64,000 bases of DNA from Flammula alnicola (GCA_015499995.1 JADNRV010000176.1:42908-106907), one strand, 5' to 3'; shown: positions 9,396 to 21,782, numbered from the stretch's first letter. The notes: a model not told the origin generated them from the sequence alone. Program-made: numbers and translations.

Positions 9396-11153
9396 TTACA
9401 GGGTATAAACAGATTTCGGCGCAGGAGACACTTCAGAATTCTCGACCCCTTTCGAGAAATCGACCATCCACGATTCGAGGACCAGCTTCCTCATCGATGG
9501 GCAAGTTGCGCTGATAGAGGCGACGAGCTCTCTCACTGTCTTCGGAATGATGCCTCTTTCCGACTCGTCTCGGTCCTTTTGAGGTATAAATATTTGGGAA
9601 GTCGTGAGCTGAGTAGCATTAGGGAAGGTTTTCCCCAGCCACAAAGCCAGAGATTTCGATTCGACCAAGAATAAGAATCCAGTAACGTCCAGAAGAATGG
9701 CGTTGCGAATCGGGATAATCGAGTTACTATCATGCCCGGCTCGATTGATGACGTTTTCAAACGAAGTCCACTTCCTATAAAACTTTCCCATCATCGTGGA
9801 TATTTCGAGAGGCTCGGTACGTGGTTCCTTCTTCAGCATGTTGGAAAGACCGCGAAGGATCACATCTAAATTTGGTGCAGGATTTGAAGAGATCGAAAGG
9901 TCCGCGTCGAAATAAAAAGTGTCCCAACGGCGGATACGGGAGAGAGAGGACTGTGATCGGATAATATGGTTACTAAACTTAACCGGGGCGGTAAGAACTC
10001 GAAGATGTGGGAGGTTTGGTTTGGGATAAGGGCAAGCGTTGTGGTTCTTCTCTCCGATTGGACAGGGCTTTGAAATCATGGCATCGCATAGCTGGTCGAG
10101 CTTTAAGTATTCTAGGCAATTTAGGCGCTCTAGGAATTGGATGATATGGCGGCTCGTTAGGCCTTTGCAAGTACCACTGAAAGCGAGCTCCACGAGCTGA
10201 TGGGAAATGGTGTCTGCGATGAGCGGAAGCAATGCGTCCCAAATTGTTGAGTTCAAGGATATGTAGGCGAAAGATACGGAAGTGAGGTTGGGACTGATTT
10301 TAATCATTAACAAGGTCCATGGAAGATGTGGCGGAAGAAGGACCTGTGTGGAATGGAGGTACAGGTATCGGATGTTAGATGATTGGTGTGCTTCTTCAGA
10401 GACCTCCATCATAATATTCTTCGAGGACCCAAACGAACGGCGAAACTCCCATCCAGGGCCTTCCAACGCCGTCAAACTAGGAGCATTATAATTCTTTTGC
10501 AGTCGATTCATCATCCATCGAAAGAGTAGGGCTAAATTGCGTGGTCCTCTCAGATGAAAACCAAAGGAGTGCGCCGTAGCCGCACCTTTAGTGTGAAGGA
10601 CCTCCAAGGTGACGCAACCCCTCTGCAAGATGGCGTTCATAAAATTTCCTAGAGAGGTGACCCATTCCCGTAGCGCGAGGTCCGACATTGGAGTCGCAGG
10701 GTTCTCCGTCCATTCCTCCTCGTCAATTATATGAACCTCGGGGAGGGACTTTAATCGTAGGATAACCTTCGTGAGGCGGTCCAGTCTAGCTTGAAAACGA
10801 GAGAGAGATGGCGTTCTGTACTGATACACCCTGGTGGAAGGTCGAATTCGAAAATTACAAATAAGAGTCGGGATAGACTTTATGTGGATGGAGATAGCAA
10901 GACCAGCGAGAAGGTGATGGAACTTCAAAAGGTCGTCGAAGTCCATGTCGCCTCCATGCAGGGCGACTTGGAAAGTAGAGGTCGCATCCTTGATTCCGTA
11001 CGCCTGGAGATAACGATGAAGCGCCACCAAATTCAAACTCCTGGATAGCGTTGCCAAATTGTAGAGATCTTGAGTCGACAAGCAACTGTCGTTCACTATC
11101 AGGAGGAGCACCTCCATAGGGATGTCTCCGAAACCTTGAACAGGAAGGTCCAT
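9396..11153 (-). CDS. F-box protein (family C)
   Basis: Single exon of 585 residues from the ATG at 11153. The upstream open frame to 11237 begins with a GTG and is not used. An F-box lies at residues about 7-50 (FGDIPMEVLLLIVNDSCLS...LYNLATLSRSLN). The body is a long leucine-rich recognition region. The gene at 31175-32986 is a clear paralogue: both share the order F-box, RGC(V/T)(T/S)L strand, LLPP(H/F)..WTL, NLTS(V/I)SFA(Y/H)IS, and LP(L/F)IAD(T/A). This family seems confined to basidiomycete F-box expansions as far as I know. Role: predicted SCF adaptor with unknown target. No interruptions seen. Confidence 0.8.
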   Translation of the reverse strand: MDLPVQGFGDIPMEVLLLIVNDSCLSTQDLYNLATLSRSLNLVALHRYLQAYGIKDATSTFQVALHGGDMDFDDLLKFHHLLAGLAISIHIKSIPTLICNFRIRPSTRVYQYRTPSLSRFQARLDRLTKVILRLKSLPEVHIIDEEEWTENPATPMSDLALREWVTSLGNFMNAILQRGCVTLEVLHTKGAATAHSFGFHLRGPRNLALLFRWMMNRLQKNYNAPSLTALEGPGWEFRRSFGSSKNIMMEVSEEAHQSSNIRYLYLHSTQVLLPPHLPWTLLMIKISPNLTSVSFAYISLNSTIWDALLPLIADTISHQLVELAFSGTCKGLTSRHIIQFLERLNCLEYLKLDQLCDAMISKPCPIGEKNHNACPYPKPNLPHLRVLTAPVKFSNHIIRSQSSLSRIRRWDTFYFDADLSISSNPAPNLDVILRGLSNMLKKEPRTEPLEISTMMGKFYRKWTSFENVINRAGHDSNSIIPIRNAILLDVTGFLFLVESKSLALWLGKTFPNATQLTTSQIFIPQKDRDESERGIIPKTVRELVASISATCPSMRKLVLESWMVDFSKGVENSEVSPAPKSVYTL

Positions 11154-13200
11154 TAGCTTCGTACGCCTGTGCAAGGATATCGATATGGTTTCGATGAGTG
11201 GGCTGAGTTGTGGTTGTTGCAAAAGATGAGTTCTCACGTCGCACTAGCAGATATTGATCACAGATACCGTGGTACCAGCCATGCTGGATGTCGAACAATA
11301 GACTCGGACTAGTGCGTATAAATTTTCTTGAAAGTAAGACAGTCTTGAGCAAAAGTCGGTCACCAACTTATCTGCAGCAACGTTTTCATAGAGCAAGGTA
11401 ACCCCAAGTAGCGTTGGCGGGAGCTCTACGGCAGGATTTTGACGTTTGTTCATTTGCCGGTTCTGAGTTGGTTCTGAGCTTGAATTTTGCCGGCTGTCCT
11501 CTGCCCACTTGTGCAGTATTGTCCCTTCTACAGCCACATTCTGTCTGCATTTCTCAGTATTTTCTGCACATTTCTTCGCATTTTATTGTTCTTCACATAA
11601 TCTAGATATATATGTTGAATCATAAGTCAATAAGAAGTTCTTTTCCCCCCATTCTGTCTTCTCCCAATTCCTTTTCATAGGTCCACAGCATTTAGTATGT
11701 ATGTCATTCTCACCGTTACACGTTGACTTTCAGGCCGCATATCACTCGAGCCATGTATTTCATATTTTTACATATTTTTGGCACTGTCCCGCACCCTCAG
11801 AAATCATCACCCAATATGTCCTTGCACCGTTGACCGTCAACAGATTTCACTTGTTGGGCACCTAATCTTCGCACTTTGGGAATTAATTAATTAATTTGCC
11901 AATGATCATCGATCATTGATGGGCCCGGTTCTCGCACACAAAAAGAAAAGTGAAAAGCTTTTGGGAACGGAGTTCGATTGTGTGCCATGCTCGGGAAGTC
12001 AGAAGACGAAGGTGAAAGGGAATTCCTGCCGTGCAGCTCCCGCCAACCTTACCCAAGGTAGTATCACGACAACTAGACGAACATTAATCACATTCAACTG
12101 CAAAGAAACAACTTCCCAAAGAGCAAGGATCAAGGAATAAAGAACAAGTATGCAACAAGCCAACAAGTGCTTCGAATTCCTGAAACACAGCACGTTTAAA
12201 TAATAGTGGAATTTGGAAAAAGTGGAAAAAAGGCTAAACGGACGCGCCATGATGTCAACATCACGCATCATCCAGTCACCAAGAGAGAGAATTCGTGCTA
12301 CCGCCGCCGGGTGTACCGCTTCGTCCAACGTAGAAAAAAAAAACCGTCTTCGTCGTCCACATCCAGCGGCCGTCGATATCCGTGAACAAACAAAGCGTCG
12401 GACGGGACTCGCTGAACGCAACAAGACGCAGAGGGACAGCCACAAGTACTGTTGAAAGGTATCATTGTACAACGGGTGTTGCCAAAAAAATGAAGTGGTA
12501 TGAAGAGGTGCAAGGGGTTAAGCAACACCGCCAGTGAAATGGAATAATCGAGCCATCCCAGGGAGAGAGAATAGGCCGAACTTTGAAGAGTAAGAAGCTC
12601 CTACGCCGCCATAAAAGCCAAGATGAAATCGGAAGGAACAAATTAGGGCAAGGAGCACGAGAAGGGGGCAATGGGGTTAGGAGGGCTAATAAGACAAAAG
12701 GCATGATCATAAAACATAACCAAAAAAATATATCAAGAAATATCAAGTAGAAAAAACCCCAGGTATCTAAAGACGCCCTAAAATGTTGAATCGTGGATAA
12801 AAAGGTTACTGGATGTCTGACGAAAGGATATAGAAGTCGGAGGCAAAGGACAAGGTATATAAGTAGGAATATAGACGTTTACGAATAAACATTTATTGGT
12901 CTGGGTGGAGAAGGGTTACGATTCACGAATTGCCAGCATTTTGCCGACGGACCCAGATAGGAATGGAGGCGGCGGAGGAGAAGCGACAGGAATACGCAGA
13001 CGTCGGCGCCGAAGGGTTCAAGGAGTCATCACGGACGGAGTAGATGGAAGAGCAAAATGTACACAGAAGATGGAAATATAGATAAGACAAACGGACGATC
13101 AGGTTGAGAGCCGAATGGGGGCCTCGGAGGAACCAAGACAGAGACAGAGAGAGAAAACGAAGACACTGTTACACAAAACCATCCCCTGTGGATGGCCCGT
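11154..13200. other. Two-kilobase gene-poor region
   Basis: No coding region could be supported. Contains an (ATTA)n-like AT run near 11881-11897, homopolymer A tracts, and short ORFs with no family resemblance. The last few hundred bases probably hold the 3' UTR of the membrane protein gene ending at 13201. Confidence 0.4.
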
Positions 13201-15095
13201 TTAAGCAGCATGCCCCGCATATGCCGCCCGTCCCATCACGGAAATATCATCCTCGTCATCTCCAATCGCATACTGCGCCCCCCCATACGCTCCAACACCA
13301 ATAGACGCATTCGGATGATGCCCAAACGCATACTGGTTACCAACAGCCTGCTGATACGACTCCGCCCCGCTGTACTCGCTGGGCGCATACTCCGTGTTGG
13401 TTCCATTCGAGCCGTTGCCCGTGTTGGTAGGGCTGATGTTGCCCGTGGCGGCGTTATACAGAACCCGCATGTTGTTGTTGTTGGTCGAAGGCACAGCGGT
13501 TCCAGAGTTGGCAACGGGCATGGGGTAGCTGATCGATGCGGGTGTGATGGATTTATGGCCGGCCATAGACTTCTTGCGCTCTGCATACGCGCGGAGCATC
13601 TCGTCGGGGGACATGACGTTGGCTGGCATGGGTTGCATCGGCATGGTGGACATAACGGGGCTGGCCATTGCCTGGGGTGTGGTAATAACGGGTTTGGGGT
13701 ATGTGGGCGCAAGAGGAGCAGGGGTGGACAAGAGCAAGTCATCAGGTTCAGAAGAATTGCCTCCTGTGCGCATCACTGAGAGTACATTGTCAGTTTCTGT
13801 CGTCACCAAGATGCATAGACTAAATCGCTACGTACTGCTCAAAGCGGGCATAATCTCCGAAAATTCATTACCATTCTCCTGGGTGCTATTCTTGCTCTTT
13901 CCGGCAGCGATCCTTGAACGAATATCTTCAGGTGTGAGTGTTAATGGTCCTTGCGTCTGTCTGGGAGAGAATTGGCCCTGATTCTCTTCCGAGGAGTTAT
14001 CGTTTGCTGCTTCGTCGGCATTGTCGGGAAGAGCCGGAACGGGAGGGATATAGGCGCTATGGAAGGCCCTCGTCCTACGAGACTCGCCAGAGGGGCGCGA
14101 ATCGGCAAAGGAGACCCGAGAGACACGAGTGTCGGGAGCAAAGGAAACGCGCGAGACACGTTCGGTCGAGCTCATGGCAGCGGGGTTGCGGAGGCCCACA
14201 CCGGTGCGCATCTGAGACATCTGGCGCCCTTGGGATCCCACACCAGCTGCGCCAGCATCTTCGCCTTCGACAGCGATGGTACTCGAGGGGCGGATAGCGC
14301 CAAACGAAAAAGATGAGTTGCGGTTGCCAACAGCAATCGAGTTGCGGATCGCCGCATTGGCACCAGCCGCGGAGACGGACTTCCAGTCGGTCGAGATGGT
14401 TGACATGCGTTTGTCCACTGCTTCGGTCCAGCGTTTGCGTTTTTCGATACCCTTGGAACGCTTCAACTTGATATATGCCCCAATGCATAGGATGATGAAG
14501 AGGAGGGGGATAAGGACCGCAGCGGCGGTCTTGCCAGAGGTCATCGTCTTTTTAGCGGCATTGTTGACTAGCGTAACACCACTATCGATTTGGTTGACAT
14601 TTGCAGCATCCGGTGTACCTGTCGAGGGTGCGGTGTAGGTCGCAGTGAAAACGGGGCCTGCAGCGAAGGTCGACATGAAGAGAGGATTGCCGTGAGGAAC
14701 GATGCTGATTTGCAGAGACTGGGAGGAAGTCGCATTCCACCAACGGGGCATGATTTCGGCGGTGTAACTGCCACCAGAGTTGGCGACATTCTCCCAAAGA
14801 TGGATGCGGGGGTAGTCTGAAGTAGGCGAGAGCAAATAGATGTCGAGTTGCGCGTCGGTCAAACAGGTGGAATTCCATGTAATTGGAAGAGGCTTCAAGG
14901 AGTCGACGGTATCACCCATCTTGGGAGCGACGTACAAGGAGCATGCTGAAGGGGTAGAAATTAGTGTTAGTGATAAAATGGGAAGAAGGACAGCTGGAAC
15001 GTACCTGATGAATCCGCCCGCTTCTCGACCAATTCAGTGGTAGGTTCTCTACGAGTTGGCTTCTTGTGGAACACATGGATGTGCGAGATGCCCAT
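13201..15095 (-). CDS. Single-pass membrane protein with Kre9/Knh1-like extracellular domain
   Basis: Three exons (15095-15005, 14945-13836, 13775-13201) join in frame to 591 residues. Residues about 35-150 look like the Ser-Thr-rich, GPI-type fungal wall domain family: one disulfide candidate pair (CSLYV..., NSTC), the LPITWNST opening, N-glycosylation sequons, and a strand-rich end before APSTGTP. One strong transmembrane helix follows (AAAVLIPLLFIILCIGAYIKL), then a basic stop-transfer KRSKGIEKRKR and a long disordered tail of about 380 residues rich in Ser, Asn, Met and Pro with repeated RVSRVSFA. The oddity is the N-terminus: MGISHIHVFHKKPTRREP has no signal peptide, though the ectodomain has sequons. 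Either an upstream exon is missed or the TM acts as a reverse signal anchor. A role in wall sensing is inference only. Confidence 0.75.
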
Positions 15096-16667
15096 TTTAA
15101 CGATGATTTGGTGGATATTACAATGAGAAAGGGTTGGAGGAAACTAGAAGGGGGAAGGGACAATTTCGAGCAGTCGTGAAGACGATGTGAAAAGAGCGTG
15201 TCCGCAGAGCTTTGCGGGATGGGGAGGGGTCAAGGACAGGAAAGGGCGGGCGGATAGCAAGAGAGACAAGAACGTCGTCGTCGTCAGAAAGGAAAATGAA
15301 ACGAACAAGTGAAGCCAACCCCGGACTTGATGTATCGTGGGAACTTACTAGTGCATCCACGCCATCAATCAGCCAATCACAATTCAATTACCTTTCCCAG
15401 GAAATGGCGCCGTGACATTTTTCGTCGCCAAGCAGGCGCTCTAGGTCGTGAAGCACATGAAAATCGATCGTATGAATCGTCTTGGAGGAAGGGGTTTGGG
15501 AGAGCGAGGAATATCTAACCCCCAACGAGTACTTACGACGTCGGACTCATCCTCATCATATAATAAAAAGGTGCTATGGGAGAAAAGAAAGTTCACCGGG
15601 GCATTGTTATCTTTTTTCCCCACTGGGAAATGGTAGCCTCGAGGATCTCCATCCAGGGGCTTCGGGTTTCACGCGTTCACGATCAGAGGTCACCAACAAT
15701 GTTCATCTTGAAGTAAGATTGCGGTTTAACATAACGTTAACTCTTCTATCAGCCGCAAGAAAAATATAAATGCTGAAAGATGTAACATACGAGATTTTGC
15801 GTCAATGCTAGATAATGAACGCCTGATATAATCTCACAAATGTCGAGCGTTGGATAAAAATAAAAAAAAACGAAGTCAACTTGTGTGCCATACATATATA
15901 AAGTTGCTCGTCACCCACTCACCATCAAGCACGGCGCTGGAACCTCTCATGCGACCTACCAAGGCAGTAGAACCACCGCTAAACAGAATAATCACATTCG
16001 TCTGTCCATTTGGTGCGCATATACTCGAGTACTTAGTATGCTATTTCGATTGGATATCGTTAATGGTGGGATGCTCAGTGGTGGGAGGAGTTTACGAACC
16101 TAACAACTCTATACCAGAGCATGCTTCGTGCACGAACAGGTAGAGCGCATTTTTCTCGATGATCGAGATCACTTTTGGGCATTTAGACACGCATATATGC
16201 ACCTCACAGTGGAGCAATCAACGCGAAGAAACCCAATGCAGTAAATATTCACGAACCTAGGACTCTTTAGAATTTTAGGGTCGCTTCTCGGGTAGATGGC
16301 GCGCATATAGCCACGCAGGCCGTCGAATACAGGCTAAGCGATTGATCATGGGGAAAGCGGGGCACTCCGATCCGGGTTGGGAGAAATGTGGTAACTCCGG
16401 AAGTGAAATATTGAGTCATCGCACAGAAAGTGAAGAAATAAAACCACTTATCCTCTTCGAGATCTTTGTGAAAGCTCAATGGGTGACGGTTAGAAGGAAA
16501 GAGGGGAATTTGGGAAGCAGTCAAAGGAATTTCCGTATCTGTTCTATTTGTACATGCTTGTCGTTTCATCCCATTCGCGTTAATCACGTGACAGTTCAAA
16601 TATGTCACCGCTGATAAGATTTCCTCCAGTTGAATTTCATTTTTCAATATTTTTCTGTAACATAACC
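15096..16667. other. Intergenic with dispersed repeat R1
   Basis: Promoter of the membrane protein gene (minus strand), repeat R1 (15345-15721), and about 900 bp with no gene recognised. The stretch from about 16631 is the start of the DUS3 duplication. Confidence 0.4.
15345..15721 (+). repeat. Dispersed repeat R1 (copy of R2)
   Basis: About 375 bp starting near ACTAGTGCATCCACGCCATC and ending near AAGTAAGATTG. It matches 18255-18630 along its whole length with scattered substitutions and small indels (for example CAGCCAATCACAATTCAATT and ATCTCCATCCAGGGGCTTCG are identical). No terminal inverted repeats or matching target duplications were found, so the element type is unknown. R1 stands alone upstream of the membrane protein gene, while R2 forms the 3' boundary of the DUS3 copy. 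Confidence 0.75.
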
Positions 16668-18618
16668 ATGGAAGTTGAACCTCCTGCTCCTGTTCCTGTA
16701 ACATACTCTGCCGGTACAGCACCAGTAAAGGCTGAGTGAGTTCCAGAAAACTACAATACAATTTGCAAAGGCTAATGACGAGCGGCAGATATCTGATTTC
16801 AACCACACTGCAAGTCGTAGCAGACGATGATGCAGCGGAAGGCACGACGACGGGCGACCGCGGACAACACCGCGACGGACGAGATTCCAAGTCTAATTGG
16901 GACTCGAGGGACTCAAGAGGCCCTTCCCGCGGGAAAATGACAAAAGAGCAGAAGAAGGCTCAGCGAGGACAGAATAAGGCTAGGAGATTTGCGAAGACGC
17001 GGGATGAGCTCGATTTATGTTGGAAGGTGGCGAATGGCTCGATATGCGAGTACGCGAACGAGTTGAGTTCTTTACATTTTTATCCGTGTCGAGGAGAAAA
17101 AGCTGATGAATTGCTTCAATAGCTGTCGGTTTACACACGACATTTCTGGATACCTTGCTGCTAAAGCACGCGACATACACATCCCTGAACTCTCAGAAAT
17201 ATCGGACTCGCCACCCTTTGCTCCTAACCAGGAATCGTTGCGCAAATCTCACCCAGACCATCCTTCTCTCGACTTGAACACTGTCTGTCCTGTATTTGCC
17301 GAAACGGGGGAATGTAGGTTCGTCAATAATATTCGATCAATGTCTGAAGATCCACTCAGAATTACCCAGATATGGCTTCAAATGTCGATTCTTAGGAGGG
17401 CACGTTCGCTTCTCTGAATCTGGAGAACCCTCATTAGTTGGAGACGACGATAAAAAGGCACGAGCTGCGCTGACAGCCCAAGAAGTTAACTTTGTCGGAC
17501 CCGACGTGCAAAAAGCCCTGCGTTCGAAAAAGGTCCGTCTCCTCGTTGCCCACTGTAACCTTACGTCAAGAATAACACGCTCTACTAGTACCCATTCCCC
17601 GTTGCCGACGAGTACCTCCGCCAACTGGCAGCTGAAAACCCCGAATTGAATAGCAAACCCAAGCCCGTTCCCAATGCCAACTCCATCGTTATCGGTGAAC
17701 CTGAGCAAGAAATGGTTGACGTCGAGATGTCGGCCCCTGCACCTCCGCTGCCACCTCCCACAGTACCCGAAGAGAACTCTCTACCCACAAAATCAGCTGT
17801 AGATGAAATCATCGAGACGCGTACCGGTAATGCTGCGACGACGACAGCCCAGGTGGATACACCTGATGTACGGGTCAGATTCCCGGAGAAGAAAAGGTTG
17901 CACTGGGCTGGGAAGACGTGTATGTCGCGTATTCTTTGCACTCCATCTGGTAATGACGTTGTCGAAATTTTTGGTTCCTAACAGATCTTGCGCCTTTGAC
18001 GACCGTCGGAAACCTCGTAGGCCCATTTCCTCAACCTATGTCAATGCCGCTTATTAAGATACCTACTAGCCATTTCGTCGCCTGTGCGTTGACCTGGGAG
18101 CTGATATAACCTGTGGAGAGAGTATGTTCCTTCTCTTCATGAACTCGGGCGACATTCCTGACAATTCGTCATCATCAGTGGGTCTTTCAAGCTCCTTCCC
18201 AGCAGGATCCAAAGAAGAATGGTCTCTCGTTCGTCGACATCCCTCAGAGAGAGTCACTAGTCCCATCATTCAGCCAATCACAATTCAATTATCTTTCCCG
18301 GGAAATGGCGCCCTGGCATTTTTCGTCGCCAAGCAAGCGCTCTTGGTCGTGAAGCACATCAAAATGGATCGTCTTGGAAGAAGGGGTTGGGGAGAGCGAG
18401 GAACATCTAACCCTAAGGACAGTACTTACGACGTCGGACCCATCCTCATCGTAATAAAAAGTTGCCACGGGAGAAAAGAAAGATCACCGGGGCATTGTTT
18501 TCTTTTTTCCCCTCTGGGAGATGGTAGCCTCGAGGCCGCACGATCTCCATCCAGGGGCTTCGAGTTTCACGCGTTCACAATCAGAGGTCAGCAACAATGT
18601 TCATCTCAAGTACAGTAA
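16668..18618 (+). pseudogene. 3'-truncated DUS3 copy fused in frame to repeat R2
   Basis: Second copy of the N-terminal half of the DUS3 gene at 27597, very similar over about 1.6 kb (16631-18254 against about 27557-29176), including all introns. Exons 16668-16735, 16789-17061, 17123-17317, 17370-17532, 17589-17919, 17985-18016 and one of 52 nt ending near 18121 have the same lengths as in the complete gene. Both CCCH zinc fingers and the first strands of the barrel are kept. After RRHPSER the homology ends and the frame runs on into repeat R2 until a stop at 18616-18618, so a chimeric 517-residue ORF without any stop is predicted. The catalytic NCGCP region and most of the TIM barrel are missing, so it cannot be a working dihydrouridine synthase. 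RNA binding by the zinc fingers might survive. Confidence 0.85.
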
Positions 18619-18630
18619 GATTGGGGCTTA
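18255..18630 (+). repeat. Dispersed repeat R2
   Basis: Matches R1 at 15345-15721 in the same orientation, 2.9 kb apart. It begins exactly where the DUS3 similarity stops, so it marks the breakpoint of the partial duplication. It may have inserted there or may have mediated the rearrangement. Its + strand stays open in one frame for about 120 codons as the tail of the chimeric ORF. Confidence 0.75.
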
Positions 18631-19101
18631 TTAGCACTCCATCCTGTCTCCATCTCTCGTCACAGTCTCTGGCTACCCATGCTTCTGGAAATTTTACTCA
18701 CTCGAACGACAACCATTTTCGCCTGCTTGTCATATGGTGATTTCTTTGAGGGTTTAGATTCAATTGAACTTTCTTTTCACTTGTTGGACGCTAATCATCA
18801 TTCGAATGTTTCAATGACTCAATTAAACTCAGATAACTCACGTAAAAGTCGACGATACCGAATGACTGGAAAGATACCACCTTCTCCGTGTTTTCCTTAT
18901 CTCATTCCATTGGCATTTTGGGGCACCGACTCGAGCTGAAGTTAGTCATGAGAACATTTTAAGCTTCGGTCTGTAGTCTGGGCCTTTAGACCATCTTCCT
19001 GTTTCCATTAATGGAATCTGCCCTGAATCAGCTGCTCGAAGTGTCGCGGAGTTCGAACTTCCCTTAGTCCTTACTCTAACTACTATGTATAGGCTGGTGC
19101 A
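18631..19101. other. Intergenic, upstream of MATE-like gene
   Basis: No gene recognised; presumably promoter and 5' UTR of the transporter gene. Confidence 0.4.
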
Positions 19102-21207
19102 ATGAGCTATTCTTCGTATACTCCCTTGTCCGTAGTGGATCCCGATACACCAGAGGATGCTGAAATGGATACTCTCACCAACATTGATCAAGTCTCCGGT
19201 TCCCCAATCAACCACGACGAGAATATAGACCGTAAATCGACGAAGAGTTTTGTAAGCGCTGATGATGCAGTGTCTGGCTTCGTCAGGTTCCGCACTAGGT
19301 GAGTGTCTTGCTGGATTTCTTCAGACTGGTTGCATACGTTGTTGAAATCTATCCCAGTTACCATGGGGCACTTGTCTTTAATCTGTCAGCATTTCTTATC
19401 CCTGCTGTCTACGGCACCCTCTCAAAGATGTGGATTGCAAACATCGACGCATCACTGGTGTCTACGACAGATGCTTTCACCTGTAAGTTCAAAGATTTCG
19501 GTTGCTCAGTCGTTGGATCTTGACTTATTTTTTCTTTAGACTTTTCATGCATTATCGAGGTTCTGAATGAAGGATTACCGAGAGCGGCTTGGTGCGGTTT
19601 CAATATTTTTGTTGAACTACATAAATTATTCATCGAAATTCTAAAGGTCGACTATTGGGAGTGGAGATACCACGAAAGATACAGCCGAAGAACTATTACA
19701 TCGCCTCTCCCTGACCTACACTCTCATTTCCATCCAATCAATCCTTGGCTTCCTTCTGTCCGTTATCTTCCTTTTCGCTGCCCCAGGTTTTGTCGGAGCC
19801 TTTGTTCCTGGGAAAGTTCGCGCAACGTCTGTCAAGTATATACGCATTCTCGCATTCGATTCACTGGCAAGCACTCTCAACACTGCTGTCAGTCTGGGTA
19901 CGCGGGCGCTAGATAAGCCAAAGTACGCCATATCGCTTTTGAACACCATTATACTCCTAATGACTCTTTTCTTAATCTAGTGTTCCTCTCTTGATGTCTT
20001 CGGTACAAACGGTGATACAGATATTTCTAGAACTTGCGCTGGTCTCAACTGTTCACATAAGAGGTTTTACTCCCACTATCCACACAATTGCCACTATCAA
20101 ACTTGTATGCGAGTACGTCTTATTTTCTTTCCTATCACCTATACGATTCCTGATCGGCTTAATATTTTTCAGCCTTACTGGTGCAGCGGTTGGTCTGCTC
20201 TACTTCCTTTATCTGTCACGCAAGGCCACCGCCCATATGGACACGAAGCGTCTGACTTGGTTCTCTCGTGCCTCCCTCAAGGAACTCTTCTTGCCCGGTA
20301 GATGGACATTCACAGAAAGCGCAATCAGAAATGCGATATAGTAAGCGACTACTTCGCCTAGAGTTCATGACTGAGCTTGATTCGTAGTTTATGGCAAATC
20401 CACGGCGTCGTTTCGATGGGACAAGCTTACGCGACAGCGTGGGGCGTGTTCAACACAATTCGCTGGGGCCTCATTATGGTTCCTGTCAACGCACTGGAAG
20501 CCACTTCGAACACCTTTGTCGGTCACCGTTGGGGTATCTACCAAAGGTCGAAATCAACTCCGTCTTCGCGTGCTTCGATGTCAGACATACGATGTGATCA
20601 CATTCTATTATTTTCGCTATTTTTATTCGTTAACAATTTTTACCAGTTATCACCGCTCCCGCACTTTGGTCAGTCGTTATTGTTCTCCTGGTTGAGTGCC
20701 CCATGTGCATTGCGCTCTCTATCCGAGGTGCGGGGCCTTTTGCGCGCTACCTCTCAAATTCGGACGAGGTCGCGGAAATTACAGCTATGATGTGGAAAAG
20801 CATCGACTGGTGCTATATCTCCTATGGGGTATCAACTCAGCTCGCGACGATCTTGCTTGCCACTCAGACGCGATGGTATTTCGCCATTTTCTCTTCCTGT
20901 GATGGACTTACAGACTTCATAATAGGTACCTCTATCAATCTTTGGTCTCGAACATCTTCTACGCCCTTCCCTGGGCAATTGCACTGCCTCTGATTGGAAT
21001 TACCCCGGATACAGCCTGGACGTACCATAAATGGGTCTTGTGAGTGTCGAACGTTGCTTTCTTCGACATAAATTCATGTGTTTCTTTAGTGGTGGGAGCC
21101 TCGTTGTTAGCTTAGGAATCATAATCGTGGTAGATGGACTATGGGCCGTTCGACTTCGGGGATGGCGGTTTCTGAGGGCAAGCACTGTCTTAACAGCGAG
21201 AAGCTGA
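19102..21207 (+). CDS. Polytopic membrane protein, MATE-like (MOP superfamily)
   Basis: About 520-530 residues from ten exons: 19102-19298, 19358-19482, 19540-19591, 19647-19922, 19981-20112, 20173-20340, 20388 to about 20533 or 20569, 20647-20875, 20926-21039, 21090-21207. The donor of exon 7 is ambiguous; both options keep frame. A hydrophilic N-terminus of about 70 residues is followed by roughly 12 hydrophobic segments arranged as two similar halves, with MATE-like features such as [31 protein letters not shown], and a second-half [20 protein letters not shown], which resembles the first. The likely role is export or flipping of an organic compound at the plasma or vacuolar membrane. The substrate cannot be told, and the family assignment rests on pattern, not alignment. 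No interruptions seen. Confidence 0.7.
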
Positions 21208-21774
21208 GTTGAACCCGGTAAAATACTCGTCTTGGTTCAAATTCTGCTAATTTTCTTGCTGTCCCTAAAATTTACCCTGTTATCTGCCTAGTTTGTCATT
21301 GTACAACATGTCTACCTTGTGATGGTTTGTCAATCTCTGTACGGTTAATACACCCAGGGTAGTGGGCGATTGACGGTGTTTAGAGGGGAGACGCCTCGTA
21401 TCCTTGCCCAGCTTGTGCGCAGCCTACAAGTAAGCAGTTAGCAGCATCACATGATGGAGGGGGGTCTGGCCGTACTAGTGCTTTTCACCGTTGTCGTAGT
21501 CTGGCATGCTACTCAGTGTCATATCTCACCACCACAGGGCAGTTGGAGAGAACACCGTCCAGAACGCCATCAAAGAACGGCGGCAAACGCCGGGGCTTGT
21601 ATCTCCCGCCAGAACGCTCGCTTTTGTCGACGCTGTGGTTATAGTAGACGCCATTGAGGTTCTATGCGATAAATATACATACATTCAGGTCTATTCTATA
21701 GGGTTTGCGATTATTACCTTATAAATAATGTAATATACCTCAAATTAGCAGTAGAAAATTCAATTTCTTATGCC
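21208..21774. other. Intergenic
   Basis: About 570 bp between the transporter stop and the MITE target duplication. No gene recognised. Confidence 0.4.
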
Positions 21775-21782
21775 TTGTGGGG

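Noticed and set aside
13236..13742. Long alternative frame (168 codons) overlapping the membrane protein tail
   Set aside because: Shadow of the real gene; Pro/Arg/Cys-rich composition typical of an off-frame reading of a Ser/Asn-rich tail.
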